This document shows, piece by piece, positions 24,897 through 33,716 of a stretch of DNA of 64,000 nucleotides. The position numbers and the translations under genes were made by a program. Position 1 is the first letter of the stretch; each line of letters starts with the position of its first letter. Origin of the DNA: Mariniphaga sp041687215 (GTDB taxonomy: Bacteria > Bacteroidota > Bacteroidia > Bacteroidales > Prolixibacteraceae); assembly GCF_041687215.1 (NCBI RefSeq), contig NZ_JAWLCI010000012.1:21316-85315 (forward strand), written 5' to 3'. The notes under the pieces were generated by a model. That model was not told the origin of the DNA. It made no database searches and saw only the letters and a list, made by a program, of their open reading frames with translations.

Positions 24897-25838
24897 TTAT
24901 TTCGTTTTAATTTTAATGGTTGTTTCGTCGCCCTCTTTTTTGGGCTTGGTTACCTCAATGCTTTCAATATCATCAGGTTTAATTTTTTTCAATGCCTCAG
25001 CATCTACCTTTTTCCCGTTAAGGAAATAAACCGTACCGGCATCGCCCGGATAATTTAAAAGAATGGGGAACCGGTTGTATTTCTCAGCCAGTTCTCGATG
25101 TTTTTCAGATAATTCACGTTGCCTGTCAGCCATAATTCGTGCCTGTTCTTCAATTTTTTGCCGTTGTTCTTCACTTAAAAAACGCTGTCTTTCAGCGAGT
25201 TCTCGTTGACGGGCAACCATTTCTTCAATTCGTTCCTCCGACCATTCCGCTTTTGGTGAATTTACATAAAATGCACTGGGTCCCTGATTATTAATTTTAT
25301 AAAGATTTTCGAGACCGCGTAAATTCAGTGCCTGGCTGAGTTGCGAAACATTGGAAAGATCGATATTGCCCTGAAGTTCGACCAGATTTGTGGCCGTCTG
25401 CGAATGGGTTACCAAAGCCAGTGACTCAATTTTTTCCTGGTTTTTTTTCAGGAAAACTTTTACATCTTCACCCATCTGCTTTTCAGTTTTAAACAATGAA
25501 AAATTTTGCTTTTTATAATAATCCAAAATGACCTGATGAATTTCGGCAGCCAATTCGTCGGGTTCTGTTTCGCCGGCAGTTGAAACACCACCCCGAAAAA
25601 CACCGGTTTGAGAGACAACCAGGATATTATCCAGACTTTTTAGTGCATCAAAAACCGGCGATTGTTCGTCGATGTTACGTTTTTTAATGTACAAATCGAA
25701 CATGTCGGAAGTAATTTGGCTGGCACTGAATCCATTTTGATCTGCATATTTTTCGGTTAGTTCCTCAAAAAGTTTCTGTTGCGACCAACCGGCAAATGGA
25801 ATTACACAAATTGTAAAAATGAGCAAAATTTTTTTCAT
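24897..25838 (-). CDS. DUF4252-like secreted protein with coiled-coil insert and plug-like tail
   Basis: A 313-residue exported protein (signal peptide ending near FAGWSQ). Residues about 20-190 match the DUF4252 pattern: LFEELTEKYADQNGFSASQI, SLDNILVVSQTG, VALVTHSQTATNLVELQGNI. Then comes a highly charged heptad-like stretch of about 50 residues (EMVARQRELAERQRF; RIMADRQRELSEKHRELAEK), a repetitive coiled coil. The tail, VYFLNGKKVDAEALKKIK and DDIESIEVTK, resembles the start of TonB-plug domains and the tail of Bacteroidota M56 proteins. It is third in an ECF sigma/membrane protein/DUF4252 unit. Such genes often follow an ECF factor in this phylum; the role is unknown. Confidence 0.75.
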   Translation of the reverse strand: MKKILLIFTICVIPFAGWSQQKLFEELTEKYADQNGFSASQITSDMFDLYIKKRNIDEQSPVFDALKSLDNILVVSQTGVFRGGVSTAGETEPDELAAEIHQVILDYYKKQNFSLFKTEKQMGEDVKVFLKKNQEKIESLALVTHSQTATNLVELQGNIDLSNVSQLSQALNLRGLENLYKINNQGPSAFYVNSPKAEWSEERIEEMVARQRELAERQRFLSEEQRQKIEEQARIMADRQRELSEKHRELAEKYNRFPILLNYPGDAGTVYFLNGKKVDAEALKKIKPDDIESIEVTKPKKEGDETTIKIKTK

Positions 25839-25851
25839 GACTTTTCTATTT

Positions 25852-26286
25852 TTAGTTTACTATTATTTCTACATTTTCATCTATCCAAAGCACCAGCATT
25901 TCGTTTTGTTCTTCAGGCTGAATACTTTTTGAAATCCTGAACAACGCCTCTTCCAAAACGAAAAATTCGTTTTCCATTTTTTGATTTCTTTCAGCACGGA
26001 TTCCAAGGAAAATGCTCAAAATAATGAGTACTGAAGCAGCCGCTGAGGTCATGGAATAAATCCACATCCGGCGGGATTTGCTTTTTCTCTCCTTTTTCCG
26101 AATGTTTATAAAAATGGAATCTTCCAAATCGTCAGGTACAGAAGCATCATGCCTGAAATAACCGAAAATATTTTTTTCAACTGAATCCAAATCAGAAGAC
26201 ATGACTTCTGATTTTAACACTTTTTCCTCTTCTTCCGTGGTTTCTCCCCTATAATATTTTTCCAGCAAATTGTCTTTTGTCTTCAT
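25852..26286 (-). CDS. Single-pass membrane protein, probable anti-sigma factor
   Basis: A 144-residue protein with a cytoplasmic N-terminus (LLEKYYRGETTEEEEKVL, a pattern seen at the head of Bacteroidota anti-sigma factors) and one hydrophobic segment, MWIYSMTSAAASVLIILSIF, near residues 74-95, then a short acidic periplasmic tail. The start overlaps the end of the ECF sigma gene by 38 bases, so the two are coupled. Arrangement and topology fit an anti-sigma factor that holds the sigma at the membrane. No zinc HXXXCXXC motif is present. The call is inference from context. Confidence 0.65.
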   Translation of the reverse strand: MKTKDNLLEKYYRGETTEEEEKVLKSEVMSSDLDSVEKNIFGYFRHDASVPDDLEDSIFINIRKKERKSKSRRMWIYSMTSAAASVLIILSIFLGIRAERNQKMENEFFVLEEALFRISKSIQPEEQNEMLVLWIDENVEIIVN

Positions 26287-26782
26287 AATTGTAAATTTTT
26301 TCCACCTCCTCTTTCACTTTCTGTCGTGCCCTCGAAAGTATCACACGGATGTGGGGTTCTTCAATCCCTGTCATTTCTTTTATTTCGACATAGGCAAATC
26401 CATCGATATCACGCAACCGGATAATTTCCCGGTATTTTTCCGGAAGTTTTTCAATGGCATGGTGCACCTGTTCATATTTCTCTCTTAAATCCGGATTCAC
26501 TTCTCCCGCTTCAATCTGATAGAACTGCTGTTCGCCGTTTTCACTAAAGTTTACAATGCGCTTCCGTTTCAGCAAATCGAAACTGTAATTTTTTGCGGCA
26601 GCAACGATGTAACCCTGCAGGTTATGACATTTGACAAGTTCGTGTCTTTTTGCCCAAAATTTGACCATCAACTCCTGCACGGCATCCCTCGTTTCTTCCT
26701 CGTTTTTCAGTATTCGTTTCAGCATCGGATACAGCTTCCGGGAATATGGCAAAACGCTATTTTTAAACTCGTCTTCGGTCAT
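26249..26782 (-). CDS. ECF-type RNA polymerase sigma factor
   Basis: A 177-residue sigma factor with region 2 at about 1-85 (RILKNEEETRDAVQELMVKFW, core binding; LQGYIVAAAKNYSFDLLKRK, -10 recognition) and region 4 at about 110-165 (IEKLPEKYREIIRLRDIDGF, then IEEPHIRVILSRARQKVKEE as helix-turn-helix). The intermediate part is a short linker, as in ECF proteins. It is followed by the probable anti-sigma gene and a DUF4252 gene in one unit. The repeated upstream element at 37502, 39435 and 45190 looks like an ECF promoter; a link to this sigma is possible but unproven, and no copy lies ahead of this gene. Confidence 0.9.
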   Translation of the reverse strand: MTEDEFKNSVLPYSRKLYPMLKRILKNEEETRDAVQELMVKFWAKRHELVKCHNLQGYIVAAAKNYSFDLLKRKRIVNFSENGEQQFYQIEAGEVNPDLREKYEQVHHAIEKLPEKYREIIRLRDIDGFAYVEIKEMTGIEEPHIRVILSRARQKVKEEVEKIYNYEDKRQFAGKIL

Positions 26783-26878
26783 TTGTTATTATGGACGATT
26801 ATCCTTTAGTTTTATAACAACAAATCAGTATTTTGCTGAAAATAAAATTACAAAGCTTTCAGTTTTTAATGAATTAGG

Positions 26879-26886
26879 TATTTTTG
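26879..26886 (+). promoter_or_regulatory. Candidate -7 promoter box for mntP
   Basis: TATTTTTG is a full TAnnTTTG match, 16 bases before the ATG at 26902, in the divergent gap between the sigma factor and mntP. Confidence 0.6.
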
Positions 26887-26901
26887 CACCTTTTAATTGA
26901 A

Positions 26902-27471
26902 ATGAGTTTTACGCACTTTTTAACCTTTCTGTTTATTGGTGTCGGATTGAGTTTCGATTCGTTTGCGGTGTCGGTTTCGTGTGGATTGATGAAACAGGAA
27001 ATCCGGTTTAAACAAGCAGTTCCCATTGCCATTTCACTGGCATTTTTTCAGGCTGTTTTTCCGGTAATTGGCTGGTTCGCAGGAAAAACCATTCACAATT
27101 TTATCAGCTCATTTGACCATTGGATTGCCTTCGGATTGCTGGCTTTTATTGGAATTAAAATGATTGCAGAAGGAACAAAACCCAATGGCACGCTTCAAAA
27201 TTTTAATCCCTTCAGAAAAAGGGTCATTATAAGTCTCTCCATTGCCACCAGTATCGATGCTTTGGTGGTGGGACTTAGTTTCGGGTTCCTCGAAGTGCCC
27301 ATTTTATTTCCGGTATTAATCATTGGTGCCATTACATTTATTGCGTCCATGCTTGGCATGTTGTTCGGGAAAAACATTCCGGCCAATCGCAGCAAACAAT
27401 CGCTCATTCTCGGAGGAATTATTTTGTTTGGAATGGGAGTGAAAATTCTGGTTGAACACACCTTTTTATAG
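26902..27471 (+). CDS. mntP: MntP-type manganese efflux pump
   Basis: A 189-residue inner-membrane protein with six helices and the two conserved Asp-containing repeats of the family: GLSFDSFAVSVSCGLM in helix 1-2 and the matching TSIDALVVGLSFGFL in the second half. These acidic residues are needed for manganese export. The internal repeat reflects a three-helix duplication. The frame is open from a TTG at 26884, but that lies in the promoter box; the ATG at 26902 gives the normal length. No upstream manganese riboswitch was recognised in the short leader. It is followed after ten bases by dusB, so the two are likely co-transcribed. Confidence 0.9.
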   Translation: MSFTHFLTFLFIGVGLSFDSFAVSVSCGLMKQEIRFKQAVPIAISLAFFQAVFPVIGWFAGKTIHNFISSFDHWIAFGLLAFIGIKMIAEGTKPNGTLQNFNPFRKRVIISLSIATSIDALVVGLSFGFLEVPILFPVLIIGAITFIASMLGMLFGKNIPANRSKQSLILGGIILFGMGVKILVEHTFL

Positions 27472-27481
27472 TTTTGCATTG

Positions 27482-28483
27482 ATGAAAATCGGAAACCTCA
27501 TACTGGAAGGAACCCCGCTCTTTCTGGCGCCCATGGAAGACGTCACCTACAAATCGTTTCGGTGGATGTGCAAAAAATACGGCGCCGATGTGATGTACAC
27601 TGAGTTTGTGTCGTCGGAAGCGCTGGTGCGTGATGTAAAAAAATCGAAGCAGAAAATGGTTTTGTTCGATTTTGACCGCCCGGTGGCCATTCAGATTTAC
27701 GGGCACAACATCGAATCGATGGTAGAAGCAGCAAAGGTTGCTGAAGAAATGCAGCCCGATTTTATCGACATCAACTTTGGCTGCCCCATGAAAAAAATTA
27801 TTCGTCATGGAGCCGGGGCTGCCATGCTACGCGACCTGCCCAAAATGCAGCAAATGGCTGCCGAAATTGTAAAAGCGGTGAAGGTTCCTGTAACGGCAAA
27901 AACCCGACTGGGATGGGACAAAAATGATAAACCGATTTTGGACACTGCCCTCCGTTTACAGGATGCCGGAGTTGCTGCGCTGGCCATTCACGGGCGCACC
28001 CGCGAGCAGCTTTATACCGGCGTGGCCGACTGGACGTTGATTGGCGAAGTAAAAAACCATCCGCAAATTAAAATTCCGATTATTGGAAACGGTGACATTA
28101 CCGGCGGTGAAAAAGCCAAAACCTTGCTGGAACAGACAGGGGTGGATGCGCTGATGATTGGCCGGCCTGCCATTGGCCGCCCCTGGATTTTCAGAGAAGT
28201 GAAACATTACCTGAAAACCGAAGAAACACTTCCGTCTCCAACGGTTACTGAAGTGGTTGAAAATGTAAAAGAGCAACTGCAGCTCAACCTCGAATGGAAA
28301 GACAACGAGCGCTCAGCCATTTTAATGATGCGCCGCCATTTTGCCAAATATTTTCCGGGACTGCCCAATTTCCGCGAATTGAAAATCAGGCTGTTGCGTG
28401 CCGAAACCAATGCCGAAGTAACTGATATTCTGGATGAAATTGTGGAGAAGTATGGAGATGTGAGGCCGGATTATGAGGAATAA
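27482..28483 (+). CDS. dusB: tRNA-dihydrouridine synthase
   Basis: A 333-residue FMN enzyme that reduces uridines in the tRNA D-loop. Seen: APMEDVTYKSFRW (flavin site), YTEFVSSEAL, DINFGCPMKKIIRHGAGAA with the catalytic Cys in GCP, the KTRLGWD strand, AIHGRTREQLYTG, and IGNGDITGGEKA with IGRPAIGRPWIFRE at the phosphate end. The DUS C-terminal helical domain starts at about 245. The frame opens at 27452 inside mntP, but the ATG at 27482 is the more natural start. DusB is chosen over DusA/C on length and the GRPAIGRPW pattern. Confidence 0.92.
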   Translation: MKIGNLILEGTPLFLAPMEDVTYKSFRWMCKKYGADVMYTEFVSSEALVRDVKKSKQKMVLFDFDRPVAIQIYGHNIESMVEAAKVAEEMQPDFIDINFGCPMKKIIRHGAGAAMLRDLPKMQQMAAEIVKAVKVPVTAKTRLGWDKNDKPILDTALRLQDAGVAALAIHGRTREQLYTGVADWTLIGEVKNHPQIKIPIIGNGDITGGEKAKTLLEQTGVDALMIGRPAIGRPWIFREVKHYLKTEETLPSPTVTEVVENVKEQLQLNLEWKDNERSAILMMRRHFAKYFPGLPNFRELKIRLLRAETNAEVTDILDEIVEKYGDVRPDYEE

Positions 28484-28710
28484 AGTCCATATTTTTCCTT
28501 TACTTCTTCGTGCGGAGTTACCCGGCCTTCTTCGATATCTTTAAGTCCCCTCTCGATTCCGGATTTCTGTTCCAGTGTCAGGATATGCCACCAGTCCTCT
28601 TCAGATGATGTTGAATCTTTAACAAGCTTCAGGTATTCAATGGTTTCATCATCATCGAGTTTGGTAAGCCATTCAATTAATTCCAGTTTTATAGCATCGT
28701 GTCCCATCAT
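28471..28710 (-). CDS. Small antitoxin-like protein, no toxin partner seen
   Basis: A 79-residue acidic protein (start at the first of two ATGs, 28710). LELIEWLTKLDDDETIEYLK and the tail IERGLKDIEEGRVTPHEEV are typical of Bacteroidota proteins annotated as addiction-module or antitoxin components, where the second segment binds a RelE/ParE toxin. No toxin gene flanks it: the neighbours are dusB (convergent, overlapping by 13 bases) and a T9SS-exported protein. It may be an orphan, or regulate a toxin elsewhere. It is read in the same direction as the operon at 28742-33698 and starts 31 bases after it. Confidence 0.65.
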   Translation of the reverse strand: MMGHDAIKLELIEWLTKLDDDETIEYLKLVKDSTSSEEDWWHILTLEQKSGIERGLKDIEEGRVTPHEEVKEKYGLYSS

Positions 28711-28741
28711 TTTTTTTTCAAATTTACGAATTCCTGATAAT

Positions 28742-29533
28742 CTATCGCACCACCAGCTTTTGCGACGGACTCCTTTTGTTGTCGTACTCCACAAAATAGT
28801 GGTAAACGCCGCTGCTGTAATCCGAAACATTCAACAGCAGGTGGTCGGTGTGGTTGTCGATATTAAACCGTTGAATTTGCTTGCCGCTGTTGTCAAAAAG
28901 ATAAAGAGTCCCTTCCCTTACTTCCGGAGGTAAAGTGTATGCTACTTTTAACTGATTGTTTGCCGGATTTGGAAAGGCCTTCAGATTAAACCCCGGAGTC
29001 TCATTTTCCAGAAAAGCGCTCACAACCGGTGTTCCGAGCAAACTGTAAATGTTGGTCCACACTTTTTCAGGCCAGACCGAAAAATCGTAGCAATACGAAA
29101 ACAGTTTGTACGTGTTCTCGCCGGTTTTGTGGATGTAGTTATACAATGCGCCGTCGATAAAAACCACTTGCGAACCGTCTTCGTTGATGATTTTGCTATC
29201 GTACTCGTAATACTGCAGGGTCTCATTATATTTATAAAAAGTACAGAGCAGCTCAATTCCGGCATCATTGTCGAACAGTTTTTCCGACAGAAATTTAATA
29301 TCGTACAAATAAAAACCTGCAGGAACGTTGCAGTTAATGGTTTTAAACAGCGAATGGTCAAGGTTATAAATCCGGCATTGTGCCAAAGGAACATCCATCA
29401 AATAGTACTTATAGCCGAGCGTTTCAAATTCAACCACCGAGGTGGAATAGTCGTACTTCTTTTCGAGGGTAACCTGGGCATTTGCTGATGTATAAATCAG
29501 CATGAACATGGCAAAAGCAAGGATTGATTTCAT
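28742..29533 (-). CDS. Secreted protein with T9SS type A sorting domain
   Basis: A 263-residue exported protein, signal peptide ILAFAMFMLIYTSANA at the N-terminus. The middle (about 20-180) is beta-rich and not assigned. The last 80 residues are a type A Por/T9SS sorting domain: FPNPANNQLKVAYTL, GTLYLFDNSGKQIQRF, LLLNVSDYSSGVYHYFVE and LVVR. This should direct it through the type IX system to the surface or medium. It is 12 bases from the TPR gene upstream and belongs to the same operon. Function of the N-terminal part is unknown. Confidence 0.85.
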   Translation of the reverse strand: MKSILAFAMFMLIYTSANAQVTLEKKYDYSTSVVEFETLGYKYYLMDVPLAQCRIYNLDHSLFKTINCNVPAGFYLYDIKFLSEKLFDNDAGIELLCTFYKYNETLQYYEYDSKIINEDGSQVVFIDGALYNYIHKTGENTYKLFSYCYDFSVWPEKVWTNIYSLLGTPVVSAFLENETPGFNLKAFPNPANNQLKVAYTLPPEVREGTLYLFDNSGKQIQRFNIDNHTDHLLLNVSDYSSGVYHYFVEYDNKRSPSQKLVVR

Positions 29534-29545
29534 AGTAGTTAATTT

Positions 29546-30169
29546 TTACCTCATCAGTTGCAATCCTTCGTTTGCTGAAGCATCGCCCGGATTGTTCAAT
29601 TTTACTTTGTTAAAAAGCACTTTGGCCTGGTTGTAATTCCCGGTGAAATAGGAAGTCCAGGCCAACATGAGCAGCCCGTCGTAATCGAACGGGTACAAAT
29701 CCACCACTTTTTTGAAAAGCGGCAGCGCTTTGTCGTAGTTTTTGCGCTCGTAATAAATCAACCCCAAACGGTACATCGCCACTGTATTGTTGGGATGAAT
29801 TTCGAGAATTTGGTCGTAAAGTTCTATCACTTCGTCCCACTGGCCCTGCGCTGCTTTGGGCAGAATTAAACCAAACCGGGCTTCTTCGGAGTAAGGCATC
29901 AATTGCTGTGCGCGCAAATAGTATTTAACCGATTCATCAAACCGTCCGGCATTGTACCAGAGCCAGCCCATCCGCAGGTTGATTTCGTACGCCGACTGGT
30001 CATAAACTTTATTCAGTTCTCCGGCAGCAGCCGGATAATCTTTGGCGTTTTCCAGTTCGTAGCTTCGGGCAAACGCCTGTTCCAGCGTTTCCTGATTAAC
30101 CTGCGCACTGCCTGCCAAAACAGTAATCATCAAAATCAGCAAGCTTATTTGTATTCTTAAAAATTCCAT
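29546..30169 (-). CDS. Exported TPR-repeat protein
   Basis: A 207-residue protein with a signal peptide (LLILMITVLAGSAQ) and about five tetratricopeptide repeats: YPAAAGELNKVYDQSAYE, WLWYNAGRFDESVKYYLRA, FGLILPKAAQGQWDEVIELY, AMYRLGLIYYERKNYDKALP, LAWTSYFTGNYNQAKVLF. TPRs mediate protein-protein contacts. The start overlaps the end of the TPR/beta-barrel gene by 13 bases, implying coupling. It is probably periplasmic and may work with that protein. Confidence 0.8.
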   Translation of the reverse strand: MEFLRIQISLLILMITVLAGSAQVNQETLEQAFARSYELENAKDYPAAAGELNKVYDQSAYEINLRMGWLWYNAGRFDESVKYYLRAQQLMPYSEEARFGLILPKAAQGQWDEVIELYDQILEIHPNNTVAMYRLGLIYYERKNYDKALPLFKKVVDLYPFDYDGLLMLAWTSYFTGNYNQAKVLFNKVKLNNPGDASANEGLQLMR

Positions 30170-31488
30170 GATATTCCGGCTGTTAAAGTATGTTTCATAT
30201 AGTTGTAATTCACTGAATTGCTTTCAACAAGATTTGTATAAACCCTGTACTTTTCTGTAACGTCCTGGCTAAGATAACGCAAAACAAACTGATATTTTTT
30301 GCCGGTGGGAAAATAAATGCTTCCCGAAAATTTCTGTTCCGAAACACCCGGGAAATTGGACACCACGTAACCACCAGCTTCGATAAAATTTTCCATTTCG
30401 CCGTTCAGATACTGTCCGTAAAAATGTACCGGTCCCAACTGCGCTCCTCCTGAAATGCCAAAGGTGTTGAATCCGAAACCATTTTCTTCGCTGCTTTTGA
30501 AATACACCCGCGGTGTGAAGTAAAAATTCAGGTTCGAAAACGGATATACGGTTAGCCAGGCTGAAAGCTGTGTAAATTTCTGGTCGGTTATGTTGGCCAG
30601 GTTCATTTCCGCTCCCGGCGAAAAACCTCCAAAATGCGACCAGACTGAAGTGGAAAAAACGAAATCAGAAAAACGTGAGGAAGCATTATAAAACATCTTC
30701 ATCTGGTTTCCGGTAAAACCTCCGGCAAAAAAATCATAACTACCCCAGATGGCTGAAATTGAAGGAGAAATATTCAATTTTTTACCCAACAAAAATTGTG
30801 GATTTAAATAGTATTGAAACTGATTGGTTTCCATCGGAAAACTATTCGCGGACCCCCAATCAATTTGCTGCTCACGGTTTAGGCCAACGTAAGTCAGATT
30901 ATGATTCACACTAATCCCCGGTGTTATCCGGTGACTGAGGTCGAACGATTCAAAATGGTAATTTTTCAGGTAAAACGCTTCGCCGTAATCTTCGCCCACA
31001 CCGGCCTGTTGACCGTGAGGCGCTGCGTTTAAGGTTTCAAAATCGGGATTGAAACTGTACCCAGCTTCCAATCCCACTCTGGTGATTTTCTTTTCAGAAA
31101 AACTGATTTTATCCTGCATCTCAGGCGAAAAACTGCCTGCCACTTTAGATGCTTCCGATGCCCGTCCACCCCAAAGCAGGCTGTAATAGAGGTATTCCTG
31201 CAACCATTCAAACGACTGGTCGCTTTCCCATGCTTTCAAAAACCATTCGCTGGCAATACGATATTTTTTCAGATTGTAGTAAGCAATACCGGTGCGGGCC
31301 TGCAGGTAGAAAAAATCAATATCCTGGCGGCGGGCTTCTTTTGAGTAATCAATGAGTTCCGTCCATTTTCCCTGCATGTAGAGTTCGTACGAAACTTTAT
31401 CCACTTCGGGGTAATTGAGCTTTTGCTGCGCCTGAACCGCCAGCAAAAACAGGGTAAGTACCACTATCAATCCTATTCGTTTTTGCAT
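30157..31488 (-). CDS. Outer-membrane protein with N-terminal TPR region and beta-barrel
   Basis: A 443-residue exported protein (signal peptide ending VQAQ). Residues about 20-140 contain TPR-like helices (TGIAYYNLKKYRIASEWFLKA). From about 160 the sequence alternates polar and hydrophobic residues in short strands, many starting at aromatic residues, and ends in HTLTAGISWNF; a terminal Phe is the usual signal of an outer-membrane barrel. TPR-plus-barrel designs occur in exopolysaccharide and adhesin export, but no such genes are nearby, so no function is assigned. Overlaps with both neighbours show it is part of a coupled operon with the urea-transporter fusion. Confidence 0.7.
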   Translation of the reverse strand: MQKRIGLIVVLTLFLLAVQAQQKLNYPEVDKVSYELYMQGKWTELIDYSKEARRQDIDFFYLQARTGIAYYNLKKYRIASEWFLKAWESDQSFEWLQEYLYYSLLWGGRASEASKVAGSFSPEMQDKISFSEKKITRVGLEAGYSFNPDFETLNAAPHGQQAGVGEDYGEAFYLKNYHFESFDLSHRITPGISVNHNLTYVGLNREQQIDWGSANSFPMETNQFQYYLNPQFLLGKKLNISPSISAIWGSYDFFAGGFTGNQMKMFYNASSRFSDFVFSTSVWSHFGGFSPGAEMNLANITDQKFTQLSAWLTVYPFSNLNFYFTPRVYFKSSEENGFGFNTFGISGGAQLGPVHFYGQYLNGEMENFIEAGGYVVSNFPGVSEQKFSGSIYFPTGKKYQFVLRYLSQDVTEKYRVYTNLVESNSVNYNYMKHTLTAGISWNF

Positions 31489-33698
31489 GTCATTTTCAAC
31501 TTTGCTTCATTTATTTCTATTGAAATTTCAAAATTGCCTTTTTGGTTGATATCAATTTTACTTGTGCATGCTTTTATCTTTCTGCCAGCAACTTTTTTCG
31601 TGATTTCAGCTTCCATTTTCACGGAGTCCGACGACAGAATGTCTCCGGTTTCCTTCAAGGTAAGTTCATATTCGGCTTTCAGAAACAGGAAAAGTGGTGC
31701 TGCAAAATCCTGCAGGAACTTCAGGATGCCACCAAAAAGCTGGTGAACTGGTAATGTGTCGTAAATCCGGCTTCCGGCCTGAAATCCCACCGGAACCTTA
31801 AACAGCGAAACATAGAACCAAAACAGCGGCGAATATTTCCTGCCGGTGAAATTGGTAAAGAAGTGCATGTCGCCCTGGTTGTACAAATAGGCCCGTCCGT
31901 TGTGTTTTTCGCAGCGGAGAAAGGTGGTGTTATATACATCAGTTTCGGCCACCCATTCATATTCGCCGGCCAGTTTTTTCCATCTGGTTTTTTCCGAATC
32001 CACTTCTACTTCAACTTTTATCCGCCGTCCGGGAATAAAATGTAACGCTTTATTTAAGACTTCATTTTTGGACGGATTGACCAAAACCTCGTCTTTTTTC
32101 GGAAAATCGAATGATTTCAGGGAGTAGCCGGATTCTTCCTTCAGCAAATAATGGCCAAACGGATAATCGATGGTGGTGGAGCCTACATACGGATTTGCCT
32201 GAAACTGAAAGTGCAGGTGCGGGTAAGGTGAACGACCCGAGTTTCCGCAGCGGCCAATCATTTGCCCTTTTTTTACCGCATCGCCGGTTTTTACCTCCAC
32301 CGACTGAAATTTCAGGTGGCTGAGTTTGGAGTACAAATAGTCGTTGTGTCTAATAATCACCGTATTTCCCCAGTTGTCTTTTGTGTTCAACTCGCCGATG
32401 GTGTTGTCGGGAATATTATTTATCACCTCGGCCACAGTGCCGTCGGCAGGCGCCAATACGGCCTTCCCAAAACAGAAATAATCTTCGGCAAAATCGCCTG
32501 AATTTTTAAATTGCTGCCCTTCGCGATTGGAGATAATAAAATCAAACGCATGACGCCAGGCGCCTTTGTGGGTATGTTCGCCATTGTGTGCCTGGCTTAC
32601 CGTCCACTCGCCGTAAAACGGAAGGGCTGCCGAAACCGGGTAAGCCGCCGGGAAACGTTTCATGTTTCCGGAATAGAGGTACAGGTTTTTTTCCGGTTTT
32701 CCCAGTTGTACCGGCGTTTCAATTAAATGCCGCGGGCGTTTTTCGCGCAGTTTCAGCGCATACAGAAAGGTTAATACAATTACGTTGAATGGCAGCGAAT
32801 AGGGCGAAATGCGGAACAGCACAAAAAGCTGCTGGGTGCTGGTGGTAATTAAAACCACCGCCGGAAGCAGGAGAATAATCCAGCCAAAACTAGCCCTTCC
32901 CGGCACGAGGTAGTACCCGCCCAGCGCAATGGCCGTTAATATGTAGTTGAAGCCAATAAACGTATAGCCCAGTGAGTCGAATTCGATGCCCACCAGCCGG
33001 TAAAACAAAAAAGCGACACCATAACCCAGAACAGACAGAACAAAAGTGATGCGCGAATAGATGAGCAGACCCAATGCGATGATAATCCCGGCCAGTAAAT
33101 GGGTTTGAAAAAAAATGGCGCCCAGGGAATTAAAATAAATCCGGATGAACGATGAGGGAATGCTTTTTTCAAGAAAATCGTAAAAATTGACGAATGATTT
33201 TCCGCCCAGCGCATAGAGTTCGTTGTACACAAAAATGCCGCGTTCGCTCAGGTTGAGCGCCGACAAACTGTTGGCCGAAAGCGCCACAATCCAGATGGTG
33301 AGCAAAAACGGAACACTCAAAAACGGAAGGCCGTATTTTCCCAAAACCCCCTGAAAAACAACGGTGAGGAAAAAGCAGAAAAGTGCAGTAACGGCCACCA
33401 ATATATAAACTTCAGGTGATGGCTGGTAGTACAATCCCACGCCCAGGCCTACCAGCAGCGCATTAAAACCGTAAAGTCCCGAGCGCAGGTAATACGAATT
33501 GTAACCCAGCCCCCAGGCCAGTGCGTTGGCAATAAGCACTGCCACCAAACCGCCAATGCCGGCGCCGTAATCAAAAAAACTGATGGCTACCAGAAATACC
33601 GCCAGCGTTTTCGAGGTGGAAAAAAACACCTGCGAATAGCTGTTGAGGATGGAATGAAGGATTTCCTTTGCGGTGGCTATGTTTTGGTTTTCCGCCAT
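31473..33698 (-). CDS. Urea-transporter-family membrane domain fused to M23 metallopeptidase
   Basis: A 741-residue protein. Residues 20 to about 320 form the urea transporter family fold: two repeats of helices with YGFNALLVGLGVGLYY and LPFLSVPFLLTIWIV (the LPxxTxPF-like selectivity segment) and the second half FNYILTAIALGGYYLVPG. After about 350 comes a peptidoglycan endopeptidase domain of family M23: H383 and D386 in HAFDF and H494 and H496 in HLHFQ are the zinc ligands and catalytic His, with GNTVIIRHND and GRCGNSGRSPYPHLH between. All are intact. The last 200 residues are beta-rich. Either the peptidase remodels cell wall near the channel, or the membrane domain carries another small solute. 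The fusion is known from Bacteroidota genomes but not characterised, to my knowledge. Confidence 0.85.
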   Translation of the reverse strand: MAENQNIATAKEILHSILNSYSQVFFSTSKTLAVFLVAISFFDYGAGIGGLVAVLIANALAWGLGYNSYYLRSGLYGFNALLVGLGVGLYYQPSPEVYILVAVTALFCFFLTVVFQGVLGKYGLPFLSVPFLLTIWIVALSANSLSALNLSERGIFVYNELYALGGKSFVNFYDFLEKSIPSSFIRIYFNSLGAIFFQTHLLAGIIIALGLLIYSRITFVLSVLGYGVAFLFYRLVGIEFDSLGYTFIGFNYILTAIALGGYYLVPGRASFGWIILLLPAVVLITTSTQQLFVLFRISPYSLPFNVIVLTFLYALKLREKRPRHLIETPVQLGKPEKNLYLYSGNMKRFPAAYPVSAALPFYGEWTVSQAHNGEHTHKGAWRHAFDFIISNREGQQFKNSGDFAEDYFCFGKAVLAPADGTVAEVINNIPDNTIGELNTKDNWGNTVIIRHNDYLYSKLSHLKFQSVEVKTGDAVKKGQMIGRCGNSGRSPYPHLHFQFQANPYVGSTTIDYPFGHYLLKEESGYSLKSFDFPKKDEVLVNPSKNEVLNKALHFIPGRRIKVEVEVDSEKTRWKKLAGEYEWVAETDVYNTTFLRCEKHNGRAYLYNQGDMHFFTNFTGRKYSPLFWFYVSLFKVPVGFQAGSRIYDTLPVHQLFGGILKFLQDFAAPLFLFLKAEYELTLKETGDILSSDSVKMEAEITKKVAGRKIKACTSKIDINQKGNFEISIEINEAKLKMTCKNE

Positions 33699-33716
33699 CT
33701 TTAATTTTTATATTTT

